NCBI RefSeq assembly: GCF_963678635.1 | Contig: NC_087067.1 | Span: 41,816,696-41,880,695 of the forward strand | DNA length: 64,000 nt | Source: Symsagittifera roscoffensis | Taxonomy: Eukaryota > Xenacoelomorpha > Acoela > Convolutidae | Direction of reading: 5' to 3' | Shown here: positions 31,638-43,200 of the stretch, in pieces | Layout of the letters: every line of letters begins with the position of its first letter | Position numbering within the stretch: the stretch's first letter is position 1 | Position numbers and translations under genes: made by a program | The notes under the pieces: generated by a model | Seen by the model: only the letters and a program-made list of their open reading frames with translations | Told to the model about the DNA's origin: nothing | Databases searched by the model: none

Positions 31638-34322
31638 AAACTTTCTGCTTTATCAGCCTTATCGACATTTATCAGAAGTGTTTGAACCTATAGTTTGGAC
31701 CAAACCGTTCAACCTATGTTCCTCTTTTTTCGAACTCTGTCTTCAAACAACAGATTGTTTCAGATTTTTTTTTTGATAATTTGAAGTCGAAATTTTAATT
31801 TAGTTTTGCTAGTAATAAGAAAACGCTTTGAATCTTTCTCTTCTAAAAGCTACTGCATTCGGACATCGAGGGCAGAACAACTTTTTTATTTTTGGGCTCG
31901 CTTATTTGGTATTCTCAAGCTAAAAGCTGTCTGGAACTAGCTAAAAGATGCGCATTTTCTAGTTGATAGTTTTGCGTTGGCTTAATTGTACCATAACTGT
32001 AGCCTTTTAAGGAAAATATGCAAATTATTTTTAGGTAAAGGGACGCATTACAAAAGGTGCAGTTTTTGCAATCGTTGGCTTGAAAAAACCAAATGAGCAA
32101 GCAAAGACATAAATTAAACGGACCCTAGATATCAGGCAATCAAAATCGTAATTAAATTTGATAGGTTTGAAAGCCTACTCTAAGTGGTGAAATTGAAAAC
32201 GTGACAAGCAGGGAACAGATCGATCCAGGTTAGAGCTAAAAGATTTTAAGATATTTGATAAGACTGTTAGAACAGAAGGATCATTTTACAGAAAGCAATT
32301 ATTTTGCAATATTTGAAGAAGACGGCAATCTTATTTTGAAGAAGATATGGACTCAAAGAAGAGCTAACAAAAAGTTGGTAGTCACAACTAATCATTGAGG
32401 GCCTTAAATAAGCATGATGAAATTCATTTGTTTCAGGGTTCAAAACTTTTAAGAAGGCTTGGAAAGAACACTGACAGCCATTTGTGGCAGTATTCAAAGT
32501 TTTTATCAAGCTCAAAAAAATTGGAAACAAAGTTCAAAATCTTTTGTCCAAACAAAAGTTTTGTAAAAAAAAAATCTGTAAAACAAAATAAATGTTCAAT
32601 ACTAAAATTTTAACAATCACAAGAGAAATTTGCGCGTGTTCCACAAAACTCTCAAATACTTTTAATTCTTTTAGGATTTTTATTATAATTTTCTTTCTTT
32701 CTCGACCTGCCAACGAAACATTTCATAAAATTAACAAAACACGTCTACAAAATAGAGTACTAAAAAAGAAACCTTTTGGGTTAATTTTTGGGTTCCCTTT
32801 AACATGTTTTTTTGAACAGTTGTTTTTCTTTTTTGGCCATTTGCCTATGATGCACACGCTTGCTTTCAAAAGATTATTTTATAGGAGGCTTGTTTAATAA
32901 TGTTTTAATTTTCTTGAGCTGAAATTCGATAACAATTTTTGATTACGCTTTCTCGGAGAAGTTCATTTCAATCTTTAAGTCGTCCAACTAACTTTTTTGT
33001 CTTGAAAAATATTATGTACAAAGTTTTCGTAAATATTGGCGACAAAAAAAACTGTTTGTTTGTATAAAAGTATATTAATTTATAGATAGTACCTGTCTGA
33101 ATTCAAATTAAACTACCACAACCTGACAGTTTTCAGCTCATTTTGCAAATGCTATCCTAGGGGAGCTTTTTCTCTGCAATTATCATAAAAAATCGAAAGT
33201 AAAATGTAACTATACAGTAACTGAAACGCTGAATGATGCATAGCATTTCATGTTTTGAATGTAAGCCCACTCATATTGGTCAAACAACTCAAAATTTAAC
33301 TTGACGGCGCGGTAGGACAGCATTTGCGAAAGTGGAAAACGATGCCAAAAAAGCGCTCAAGTATTTCAGGAGCACTTGATTGGCCCTAAAACTATGGCTT
33401 ATAAATGTTTGGTTAAAAATTGAATTCAGATCAATTTCTTACTCTAGCTACCAAAAGCTGTAAATTTTATTTGAAAGAAAAACAGCAATTTTTTTTAGCA
33501 AATTGTAACGAGTATTAAATAATTGTTTTGAAAAAATAAGTGATGAGTGATTCGGTTTTGAATTTGTTGTATTAACACAGACTTTTTTTAATTGACAACC
33601 AAATAAACTGGGGCTTCAATACATGCACTTGTCGTCTGTAATTTCCTTTATCAACCAAAAGGTTTGAAGCTGAAATATAACTGTTATCAAGCGTCAATTT
33701 TCTCGACTGATATCTGCTTGTCCTGTCAGAACCATCGGACATTCATCATTACTAGATCATATAGAAATTAAGTATGAATAAAACTTCTTTAAAAAGAACG
33801 TAGAAAGAACGTAGTTTGTGAGCAGAGACACTGGATACATTAAGTTTTATATTTTAGCAACAATTCAGAAAAATTTTGGAAACTAAAACATTTAGAACTT
33901 ACGAAAAATTTAATTTTGTTTAGATGAAAAAATCAATTTGGAAATTTTTGTCATTAAACTTTGTCATCAGTAGATTTCATTAAGCAATGTATATTCAAAC
34001 TTTTTTGTATTTTTTTAAATCATAATTCGGTTATAAGGAGCTCAAAGTCAATTTCTAGCCAACACAATCTTAAAATCAAACACTTAAAAAAGGACTAAAC
34101 AGTATTAAGGGGACAAAAAATTATTCATGACAAATTAGCGAGAAAAAAAAACCATTTGCAAAAGGAAAATTGTAATTAAAATGTCACATTCAGTATTCAA
34201 TACTTTCAGTTTTGTTTTAAAAGTTTTTATCAAACAAAAAATGAAAATCAAGCAAATCTGTCAAGACATTACCAAGATACCATCTAAAAAATTGACCAAA
34301 TTAACCTCACATTAATCATACA

Positions 34323-35526
34323 CAGGGGCGGATTTAGGGGGGGGGGCAGACGCCCCCTCCCTCTGGAATTTGACCCTAACAAATACCAAAGGGTCCCCCC
34401 TTTGAACAATTTACTTAATTTTTTTTCAAAGGGCGCCTTCGGCGCCGGTGTCTTTGGCCATCATATCAAGGAAAACTTTGAGTTGTGAAAATGCGTCTTT
34501 TTTGAGGCCTCAAACTGGACTCATTTTTTGACTCGAGGCAGGTACCCGCTAACAGGTACCTGTCAACCTGCCTCATTCACAGTATATGTACCCCGTTCAA
34601 AACTACTTAGCTCATTCTAAAATCTTCTTCGTTGGACTTCACACTGCACTCTGGACTGGACCCTGGACTTCAACTTCAACCTTCCAGATGTCAAAGCGGA
34701 TTGTTCCCAAGGAATCCAAGGCTTCTGGCTTCAGGACGTTCAAGGCTTTCTTCACCAGTGGACCATAAACCTCTTTCAACAATGGCGCGATGGTGAAGGC
34801 AATGGCCGCAACGAAAAAGTCCATTTTGACGCCGCAAAGCTGGGCGATATTCAAATAGAGGGTAGAAGAGGCAGACCTCCTGTAGCATCATCGGCTTATG
34901 ATCACTTCAGACAGACCGTTTACTTGCCCTTTCTTGACTTTGTCCTGATGGATCTCAAGGTACGTTTCGTTGGAGCAGCTTCTTTTTGTGCCCAAATGTG
35001 CAAGCTGCTACCGCGTTGGATAAGTGAGAAGGATGCAAAGGAGGAAGATTTTGATGATCTGGTCCAGTTATACGAAGGAGTACTTCCAGATGGTGACTTC
35101 CCCAGCGAGTTCGAAGTTTGGAAAAACATGTGGCGCTTCCCCCTGTACACCGATACCCCAGAAACCTTCACAGCTGCACTCAGAGTGTGTCACAAAGCCA
35201 CAATGCCAGTAATTTTTACTTTGCTCCAGATTGGTGATACACTCCCAGTGACGGTATGCACTGCTGAGCGCTCTTTTTCGAGCATGAAACTACTAAAAAA
35301 ATACCTCCGCTCCAACATGAAGGAGGACCGACTCTCAAACTTGGCGCTAACTTACATCCACAAAGATGTAGAAATCAATGTCGAAGAAGTCATCGACAGA
35401 TTTGCCGCAAAAAATCGAAGACTCAATTTTGTTTAATTTTGTTCATTTTCTTATTGTAAATAAATCATTGTTTTTGTCAAAACTTTTCTCAATCCACCCC
35501 AAGAGAAAATCCTAGATCCGCCCCTG
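34323..35526 (+). mobile_element. hAT-type DNA transposon, internally deleted, with transposase remains
   Basis: Begins CAGGGGCGGATTTAGG and ends CTAGATCCGCCCCTG, near-perfect terminal inverted repeats. It is flanked by an almost exact 8-bp target duplication (ATCATACA at 34,315-34,322; ACCATACA at 35,527-35,534), the hAT hallmark. It carries the C-terminal part of a transposase. At 1.2 kb it is well short of a full autonomous element (typically 2.5-4 kb). Confidence 0.85.
34621..35436 (+). pseudogene. hAT transposase C-terminal fragment
   Basis: The frame is open from 34,621 to the TAA at 35,434-35,436. From about 34,855 it has the linker seen in ZMYM/THAP0-related hAT transposases (RRGRPPV, then YDHFRQTVYLPFLDFVLMDL). 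It ends with the hAT dimerisation region (TAERSFSSMKLLKKYLRSNM, then DRLSNLALTYIHKDVEI). The N-terminal zinc finger, the DDE Asp residues and most of the catalytic core are missing, so it cannot act alone. Residues before about 34,855 are open but not recognisable. Confidence 0.8.
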
Positions 35527-35534
35527 ACCATACA

Positions 35535-38500
35535 AGTATTCTGATTATCATTAGTTTTGACATTTTCATCAAATTGGGGACGCTCAGTAGAGAAAAATTC
35601 AATGCAAATTTTCATAATAAGTTTTGTCAATATAGTTCTGTCATATCATTTCCAAGATAAGTTTATGAAACTGCTCAAAATAATTTGAGTTTGTTTTAAA
35701 TAATTCAGCTTCAAGTTGACAGATGTTTTGAGCCAAAATGATGTTTTTTAAAATAATTGTTACTAAAAAGCGCACTTCAGCGTGCTCGACTGCTCAGCTT
35801 GATTGTTTTTCAAATATTTCACAAAAGAGTTGATTTTTTATTGAGAAGTTTAGTCAGAAAGTGAGAAAGACTAAAACCAAAAACAAAGACTACGATTAGT
35901 TAATATTTCAAAAATGAGCTCTTTTCATAATTTTTGTTCCTATTTTGTATTGATAGTTTAAGCCTGATCACATATCTTTCAAAAAAATAAAACTAGCATT
36001 TTTTTCTGATTTTTTCGTTGCAATCGAATGAAAACGTTCTGTGATTTTTTTTCCAATTTTATTTGTTTACTAAAAAATATGAATTCAGTTTTTATTATTG
36101 TGTTTTAGAGTTTTGTGACTCAATAAAGGAGCAGAATTTGAACAGATTGAGATTTATTTCTGTTTCAATTTCAGACATAACGCACAGCATGTACAATGCA
36201 TTTCTGCGATCCATTTCAACAAAAATGTTATTGTTCCGGCTTTCGTAATGAAATAACAGAATATTTCAGATCGGGGTGGGTTTTTTTCTTCAGACAAATT
36301 TCGACTTTTAAACTAGCCATTTTTGAGGGATTTTTTAAAATATCATCCAAAAACTATTGTTGTCCTGAGCGTAATTTTGAGAAAATGTTTCACCTGTGAT
36401 TGTTTTTTTTTTAAACTTATGGGGGTTTAAAGATTGCCATTTTGCCCAATTTGGGACAATTAACGCTATATCGCGCTATTAACTCTTAAGCGGAGATTTA
36501 ATCCGTTTTAGAAATCGTTCCAAATTGGTTGAAGGAAGCTTATTTGTCATAATTGATTTAGTCTAGGAACAAAATTTATCACTTAGTACTTAAGATGGCG
36601 TGTGGGTGGATGATTTTCGCAAAAAAAAAATCAAATTAGAAAAAATATATATTTTTTTAACATTTAATTTTTTCATGATATTACTGCTCCATAGACCTTA
36701 AAAGGCAGTTGCAACATTCAGGGCTTTTCCTTAATACGAGCAGTCTGGTTAACTATTGTAATTGAAATTTGCAGCAGTATTAGCAGCATTATGCTTGGTC
36801 CGGCTTTTTGGAATCATTTTTATCTGATTCAAACTTTTTTGCTGTTTCAAGTGGATGCTTTTGAAAAACCAGGAAGAATAGCAGCAACAATTTTTCATCT
36901 TGTCAAATGATTTTATAAATGGTGCAGTATTGAAGTGGAGTCAAAACCACGTGGAGTCAAAATAAGTCAAATAGGGTCTAACTTTCTTGACAGGCATTAT
37001 CAACCTGATATGACATCGAACAAGCACTTAGTTTCCTTGACTAGAAAAATGTTTATAATATCTCAAACATCAGGCTTGAATTAGTACTAGATCTTTAACA
37101 CATTGATTTGAAAGATATTTTATTGAAAAAAGGGAGGCTCAGTAAAAGTTGTAAAGGTTGAAAAGCTGGAAGCCTAGTTAATTAAAAGTATTTCTATTCA
37201 ACGTATCTTATAATTATTAGTTCTTATTAAATTTTTTGTCAAATTATGATTAAAAAAACTACATGACAATATAGAGTTGTCACTTGTACAATCCACTTGA
37301 TGGCTAAGAAAATTGCCGTATCAAAATTTTTTTTTTTTTAAAGATTTTGTGTCTCCTAAATGGAATTTTTAAAACACAGGAAAATATAAAACTCAACCAG
37401 ATAGAGCTTAGAAAATCTGAATTTGATTGTTATCAAAACTGATCGCAAAACCCCAAACTTGGATCGATCTATAAAATTTATTCATGTTAAATTACTGATT
37501 TAAAAAGAAATGGGACAAAAGAAAAAGTGAAAAGCACATCATACAAACTGCCAAACAAATCACCGATACAATATTAGGAAAACTCCACCCAAACTGAATA
37601 TCACAGTACTCATTTACGCGATCCATTCATTATACATATTGATTTTTTCCTTAAAAGGTCAATCATTATGAAACTTCAATTTAAAAAACTTGTCAAAAAC
37701 AGTACTGGTTTAGGCGGATGCTAGGACATATGCCAGGAGCGTAAAACAAACGGTCCAAACTAGCTGAATTAGGAAATTTAAGAGTGTTTGAAGGACAATG
37801 GTTTTTGGCTGTGTTGTACGATACGGAGCAAGGGTTTTATGAAAGAAAAAAAAAGTTTTTTAATAAATCAAAACGAAATGATTTAATCGAAAACAATTTG
37901 ACAAGCGCAAGAATTTGACTGATAGCATTGTCAGAAAATTTGAAAAAGACTTGGACAAAGAATTACGTGCTGTGCAAAAGAGGAAGGCGATCACTTGAGC
38001 GCTCTAAATTAAGTTGAGATATGTGGTTGAGCAGCCGGCTAGGCTGATAGGGGTTCAATCATTCCACAAAGAGAGGTCTCCTGCTAGTCATTTTTTCCGT
38101 ACCTAATGGCTCGTATGACTGTCTAATGACAAACAAACAAAAATGAAACCAATTGAGGAGCAAACATAGAGCCAAATCACAAATGACTAAGAAAATCTTG
38201 GAAAAAGCTGTGCTAAATTCTGACGAGAGCTGAAATTTATTAGAGGAAAAAGATTGTTAACCGATGCTTTGCTAAAAAAAGTATTGAATTGGCGCTTAGA
38301 GGCTTGATTAAACAAGCCACACATCATGTTTGGCTTTCAAAATATTGACAAAGCCATTAGACACATCTGTTAGAAAAATGTTAAGCGAAATGATAATCGA
38401 CACGATGGGTTGTTACTTTGGTCAATTGGAGGCTTAAAAAATACGAGTCAGCACTACAAAGGAGTAACCTCAAATGGACGATCGAATAAAAATCAAAATT

Positions 38501-38568
38501 GGTTTACCCTTGATTTTAAGAAAAGTGGCACACAGAATTGAAAAGGTTACCCATGCTTTTTAATTTAT
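35535..38568. other. gene-free AT-rich region
   Basis: No gene or bounded repeat seen. A weak tRNA-promoter-like stretch near 38,020-38,070 is discussed among rejected items. Confidence 0.5.
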
Positions 38569-38576
38569 ATTCGAAG

Positions 38577-38988
38577 CAGGGGCGGATCTAGGATTTTCTC
38601 GAGGGGGGGGGGGGTTGGATTTCCAAAAAATTTTCGAAAATTTTGTCGACCATATTGATTTTTCGAGCTCTCTTCTAAAGCACTGTTTTGTCTATACTTT
38701 GGCCAAATTTTCTGCGCTGCAGACAAAATTTTGAAAAAACAGGCCAAAAAAAAGCGTTTTTAGGCACTTTTTGGAAAATTTTGACCAAAAAATCGCGTTT
38801 TCTTAGCGCGCGCTCCCCCCTTAAAATTAGTATATATTGGCGCTGGAGGCGCCTTTAGAAAACTTTAAGGGGCCATCGACAAAAATGGATATTAGAAAAT
38901 AGTACAAAGGGGGAACCCTTTGGGTCGGCAGGGGGTCGAACCCCTGAGGGAGGAGGCGTCCGCCCCCCTCCTCTTAAATCCGCCCCTG
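38577..38988 (+). mobile_element. hAT MITE, complete, perfect 8-bp TSD
   Basis: A 412-bp element from CAGGGGCGGATCTAGG to TAAATCCGCCCCTG, flanked by identical 8-bp duplications ATTCGAAG (38,569-38,576 and 38,989-38,996). The inner parts (GTCGACCATATTGATTTT.CGAGCTC, GGCGCTGGAGGCGCC, ACAAAGGGGGAACCCTTTGG) define a family whose other members lie at 46,549, 48,110, 49,797 and 55,420. No coding capacity. It is the best-preserved and probably youngest copy here. Confidence 0.9.
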
Positions 38989-38996
38989 ATTCGAAG

Positions 38997-40015
38997 TATG
39001 AACTCTTACCTCCTTTTGTGAGGGGTTTATAAAATATATTTTAAAGATCTTTCAAACTTTGCCCATGATTTATTTTAACCGTAAAAAATTTTGAAACCTT
39101 CTTCATGCAACAAATCTTAGTCGCTTGGTTAAATTTTCAATAAGTTCAAAAAATGATTGTGTGGAGTTTGTACTTTTGAAGCCAATCACAAACATATTTC
39201 TTTCTACATAGAGTGTATTTGTGAAATGAAAGGAGGGAGGCTTAGGGTTTTCCGAATGGAAAGATCTCGCGGCCGTCAAAATAGGTTTGTTAGTAGAAAA
39301 CTAAATTGGGCTTATTGTGGATTGTCGCCAAAAGGCAGATGAACCAACGATCTGAAAATTGATTACTAACACCCGGTAAACAACCTACGTCTCTCTATCG
39401 CATTTTGGCTCTGGTTCTCAAAGCAAAAAAGGGGTAAACTCACAACTTTAGAGATTTTGGTTGTTCTGGTTGCGGGCTAAAACTAGCCTTGACTGCCCGG
39501 ACAAAAGTTGCGAAGTTAATGATCTTTACGATAACATATATTAGGGATTATCAGATTTCATAAACAATTTTGCTGTTGTTTATCTACTCCAGGAAAAACA
39601 ATTCGCTATTATAATTTATTTTCTCTAGACTTAAGTCGAGCCGACGGTTAGTGTATTCGGATATCCACGACTTCCTTCGAGAATCCAAAGAGGATTAGAG
39701 TGCAGTACTTAAGGTAGGTTAATTAGTTGATAGTTTATTTAAACTATTTTAACTAACCATTGGGCATGCGGGCTTTTCTAAACCGAGGAATTAGGAAAAT
39801 TAATTTGGCTACAAATTATGTACTTTTGTATATGTTTCGCTACTAAGTCACGGCAGGGGTTGAAGCACGTTTGAAGAGAGGGTGAAGATTCAAATCTTGC
39901 TTATTTTGTCTGTCAGAGACGCAAGTTGTCAGACCAAATTGCCCTTTTGGCGCCAAAAAATTCTTAATTCCTGTAAATAATCCACCGGGCGCAACAGAGC
40001 GACACAGGTGCGCAA
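38997..40015. other. gene-free region upstream of the GATA gene
   Basis: No gene or repeat recognised. One open frame (39,157-39,342) lacks coding character. Confidence 0.5.
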
Positions 40016-40238
40016 TATTTCAGCCAATCACAATCGAGAACAAGCAAAAAGGTACAAGCTGTGTTGATTTGCGCGGTTTTGAAGCTTAATCGATTATCAC
40101 CTGTTTATTTCGACATAAATTTTAACTGATCTTCTGAGCCTATCATAACACCAGCGAAGGTAATCAGCTGATAATTGCGAGCTCTTATATCGCAACACAG
40201 AGCCAGTCAAGTGTTAATCACCCGCAAAAATCTCCCGA
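40016..40238 (+). promoter_or_regulatory. probable promoter/5' region of the GATA gene with three GATA sites
   Basis: Three WGATAR sites lie within 80 bases: TTATCA (40,094-40,099, minus), CTATCA (40,140-40,145, minus) and TGATAA (40,169-40,174, plus). A CCAAT box is near 40,023 and a TATA-like TTATAT near 40,185, about 55 bases before the ATG. The arrangement fits a promoter with possible autoregulation. Chance occurrence of the short sites cannot be excluded. Confidence 0.45.
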
Positions 40239-43200
40239 ATGATCGCAAACAATATCGGTGGCAACCCGATGCGGCCACTAAATTCACCCGCCGCCAGCCT
40301 CTCAACCCAAAATCAGCAATCTCTGGTTATTAATAATCAAAACCCGTTACATTCTTATAGTTTTAACCTAAATTGTTCTTCGTCAGCGAATTCCGCTTTG
40401 CTAAACTCGGGTATATCGACCGGATCCGTGGCTTCGTTCCCGTCACTAGCGACTCCAACTAGCTTCGGATCTTCTGTAGCTTCGGCACAGGTTGGGGCCA
40501 ATTTGGCAAGTACTCAGGGCACTACTGCAGATTCAAAATTATTTTACGGTAAGTTAATGTATGGCAGAAATAATTTAAATTAAAAACTTTTCTTTTCAAC
40601 TTTTTAGAATTACTTTCTGGGTGTATTTTAATTTATAACCATTAAACAAAACAACGAACGGTCTATAATTTAGTGAGCTCCAATTTTCGAAACTTATTGA
40701 AACAGAGCGGTGTCATAAATACTAAAATACGCCAAAAAACGCTCGTAAGCCATGAAGCTTTCACAGAAAAAAAACGCGGAGAATGTATTCCGTTTCCGTT
40801 GGTAACAATACTTGTTAACGGAATTCATGGCTATGACTCAATCGCCTACCACTCCGAAAGCCTCCTTTTGGTATTTTTTACATCCATTTTTGGCGACCAA
40901 TTCTGAAACGTTTCTATAGGAGCCTTCCGCGCCAACGTACATTAAGTTTGGGGTGAGAGCACGCAGTAACAGAATTTTCAGTTCAAAGCGTTCATAACTG
41001 TTCCAGAACGTCCTGATTGGCATGTTTATTTAAAAAATTGACTGCTGCGCTGAACTCTTCAGCAAAATAGATTCCTTATCGTCTTCGGATTATTGGAATA
41101 GCTCGGAAAATCAGCTGGTCGACATACGAAAAAACTTGACTAGTATGTCAATTTAAAAGCAACCCTTGAGAAATTTTTAAATCTGCGCCTGTGTATGCTG
41201 ATTTGCTTATAAAAATTTTTGAATAAAAAACCTGCAATTGTTTTGCAATTGTCAAAAGGAAGGGCAATTGAAAAGTCTGAGCCAGTGTCCCAGTTTCTCA
41301 CTTTTCCGGCTGCTAAATTGACGCAAGGCATCATTTTGAAGCAAGGCCTCAATTTTCAGCCCAAAAAGCAAAAAACGCCAGAAATACAAAAGCAAAAAGC
41401 AAAAACGCATAGCTATTTGTTTGCATAGACTAGAAAAAAATGGCCCGTAAAAACATTTATGGGCTATTACTTTTGCTTGTTCCGACCAGCGAAGGCAAAG
41501 GAATTTTTCATGCAAAATCAGAAATTATAAAAATGAAAGCCGGTTAAACTTCTGAGATAAGCCGAATTTGAACTCTCTCAAACTTTTGTAATAAAATTTT
41601 GTATTTATCAGAAAAAATGATTTGAGTTTGCTTTTAAAGCGAAATGGAGCCGCGAAGTGGATTCAGCAAAGTGAATTCAAAAAAAATAAAATAAAACGCC
41701 GCAGGCCTTAAAAACAGTTAAAATAAATTGTCGCAAATTGAATATTGAGTTCAGATTTTCATTCAATTCTCAGTTTAAGTTGGTCTGGAAACAGGAAAGT
41801 TTGGAATCCGAACCCCCATCTAAAGAGCTTTAATATATCATACTTTGACTGCTACGGTTTTTGTGAAGTACCTTAAATCGAGTGGAAAAGTCCTCTCTAC
41901 TCCAAATATCATTCCAGTCACTACGTGAAGTAGTAGGAACATAAAATAAAGAGACAAGCAAAAGATATATAAAAAACAATTTGCAGAAATCAGATCGAAA
42001 TAAACATTCTAGATCACTGTAGCAATCAGTTAAAAAGGGAAAGCCCGTTTTCTTGTTTTTTTTTAAAAAATCTGAACTACTAGGCTGTCTTAAATAATAT
42101 TTGACGACATCAAGACATACTCGGTCAATAATTGCCCTCAATTTCACCGATTGAGCTGTTTTTCTGAGAATCTATTGTTTTGGACATAACATATTTCTGA
42201 CCAATTATGAAATATTTCAGTTTCTTGTATAACTGAATATTAAATTAAGTTCTGAAATGAAACATAATTAAAATTATTTTTTGACAAAAAAATTAAATTG
42301 ATAAACATAAGCTGATGAATCCATTGATTTGAAAACATTATAAAAAATGTTGTAAAAATTTTGACAAGTAAGTTAAGTTCTATTATTTTTTAGGGTTTCC
42401 AAGCATTTACTTTGAAAAATTTTTGAGCGCTTTTGCATTTTTTTCATTAATCAGGGTTCATTTGAAAACTGAAATATTTTGCAACAAACCCAATCCCCTC
42501 ATTTCAATCACACGTTATCTGATCAGTACAAGTGAAGCCCACTTAATTGGGCTAACTCCAGCCAATATACAACACAGTTTGCCCAACAGCCCCCGAGAAA
42601 GATAGGATCTCGTGGATATTAGAAACAAATTCCGAGCGAGATCTCTCGCCTTTTTAATCTGATCTAACGCCATTAAAAGCCAGAAGAAGATACGATCTAG
42701 TTCTAATAAACTCTGTTTATTTTTCACAAGTCTCAAACTAAAGAGTATTTCACGCGGCGATAACTTGAAACGAATTTGCAATTTTGTCTCGACTTTCGAT
42801 CAAAAGATATTGGCAATAGAGGCTTCAAATTTCACAACTCTCCCAGATAAAAAGTACACAGGTGTCATTTTGGGGTTATTTTAACTCAGGAACTCAAGAT
42901 TAACTGGAATAATCGAGCATCAACTTGAAATAATTTGGTTATCTTGGCACGAAGTGCTTAACACCTTTTGCGGTTTCAAATTGCTAGTCAGTTAATAGGG
43001 GGTTGTAGTTTTATGCAAACTCTAATATATACAGTATTAAAGGGATCTGATTTGGTAATGGAGCTTAATTACGGATACATTGATCAATGGAAAAGCTAAA
43101 AGGTACTTTTCGAAGGGTGATTTCAAGTTGGCTTTATCCGTTCCGAAAATCAAAGAGGTTTGAAAATACCAGAAAATGCACTTTCGTTTTGATTGAAAGT

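Larger units (their letters stand above)
28081..34322. other. mostly gene-free AT-rich region
   Basis: Contains the separately listed orphan exon-like segment (28,635), non-LTR RT fragment (29,445), degenerate repeat (29,895) and coding-like segment (31,109). Elsewhere, notably 32.0-34.3 kb, I see no gene, RNA gene or repeat with clear boundaries. Confidence 0.5.

Noticed and set aside
34639-34854. Open frame of 71 codons on the minus strand inside the hAT element
   Set aside because: It lies antisense to the frame continuing into the hAT transposase. No family or splice context supports it.
38020-38070. tRNA-like A and B boxes (TGGTTGAGCAGCCGG and GGGGTTCAATCATTCC)
   Set aside because: No cloverleaf can be drawn and no second copy is seen in the window. 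Box matches alone are weak.
41830-42147. 105-codon minus-strand frame in GATA intron 1
   Set aside because: AT-driven composition, no domain, no splice signals.
42313-42335. Hammerhead-ribozyme-like core (CTGATGA ... GAAAAC)
   Set aside because: Stem II is only three to four pairs, the GAAA is offset by two bases, and no flanking stems I and III or cleavage triplet were found.
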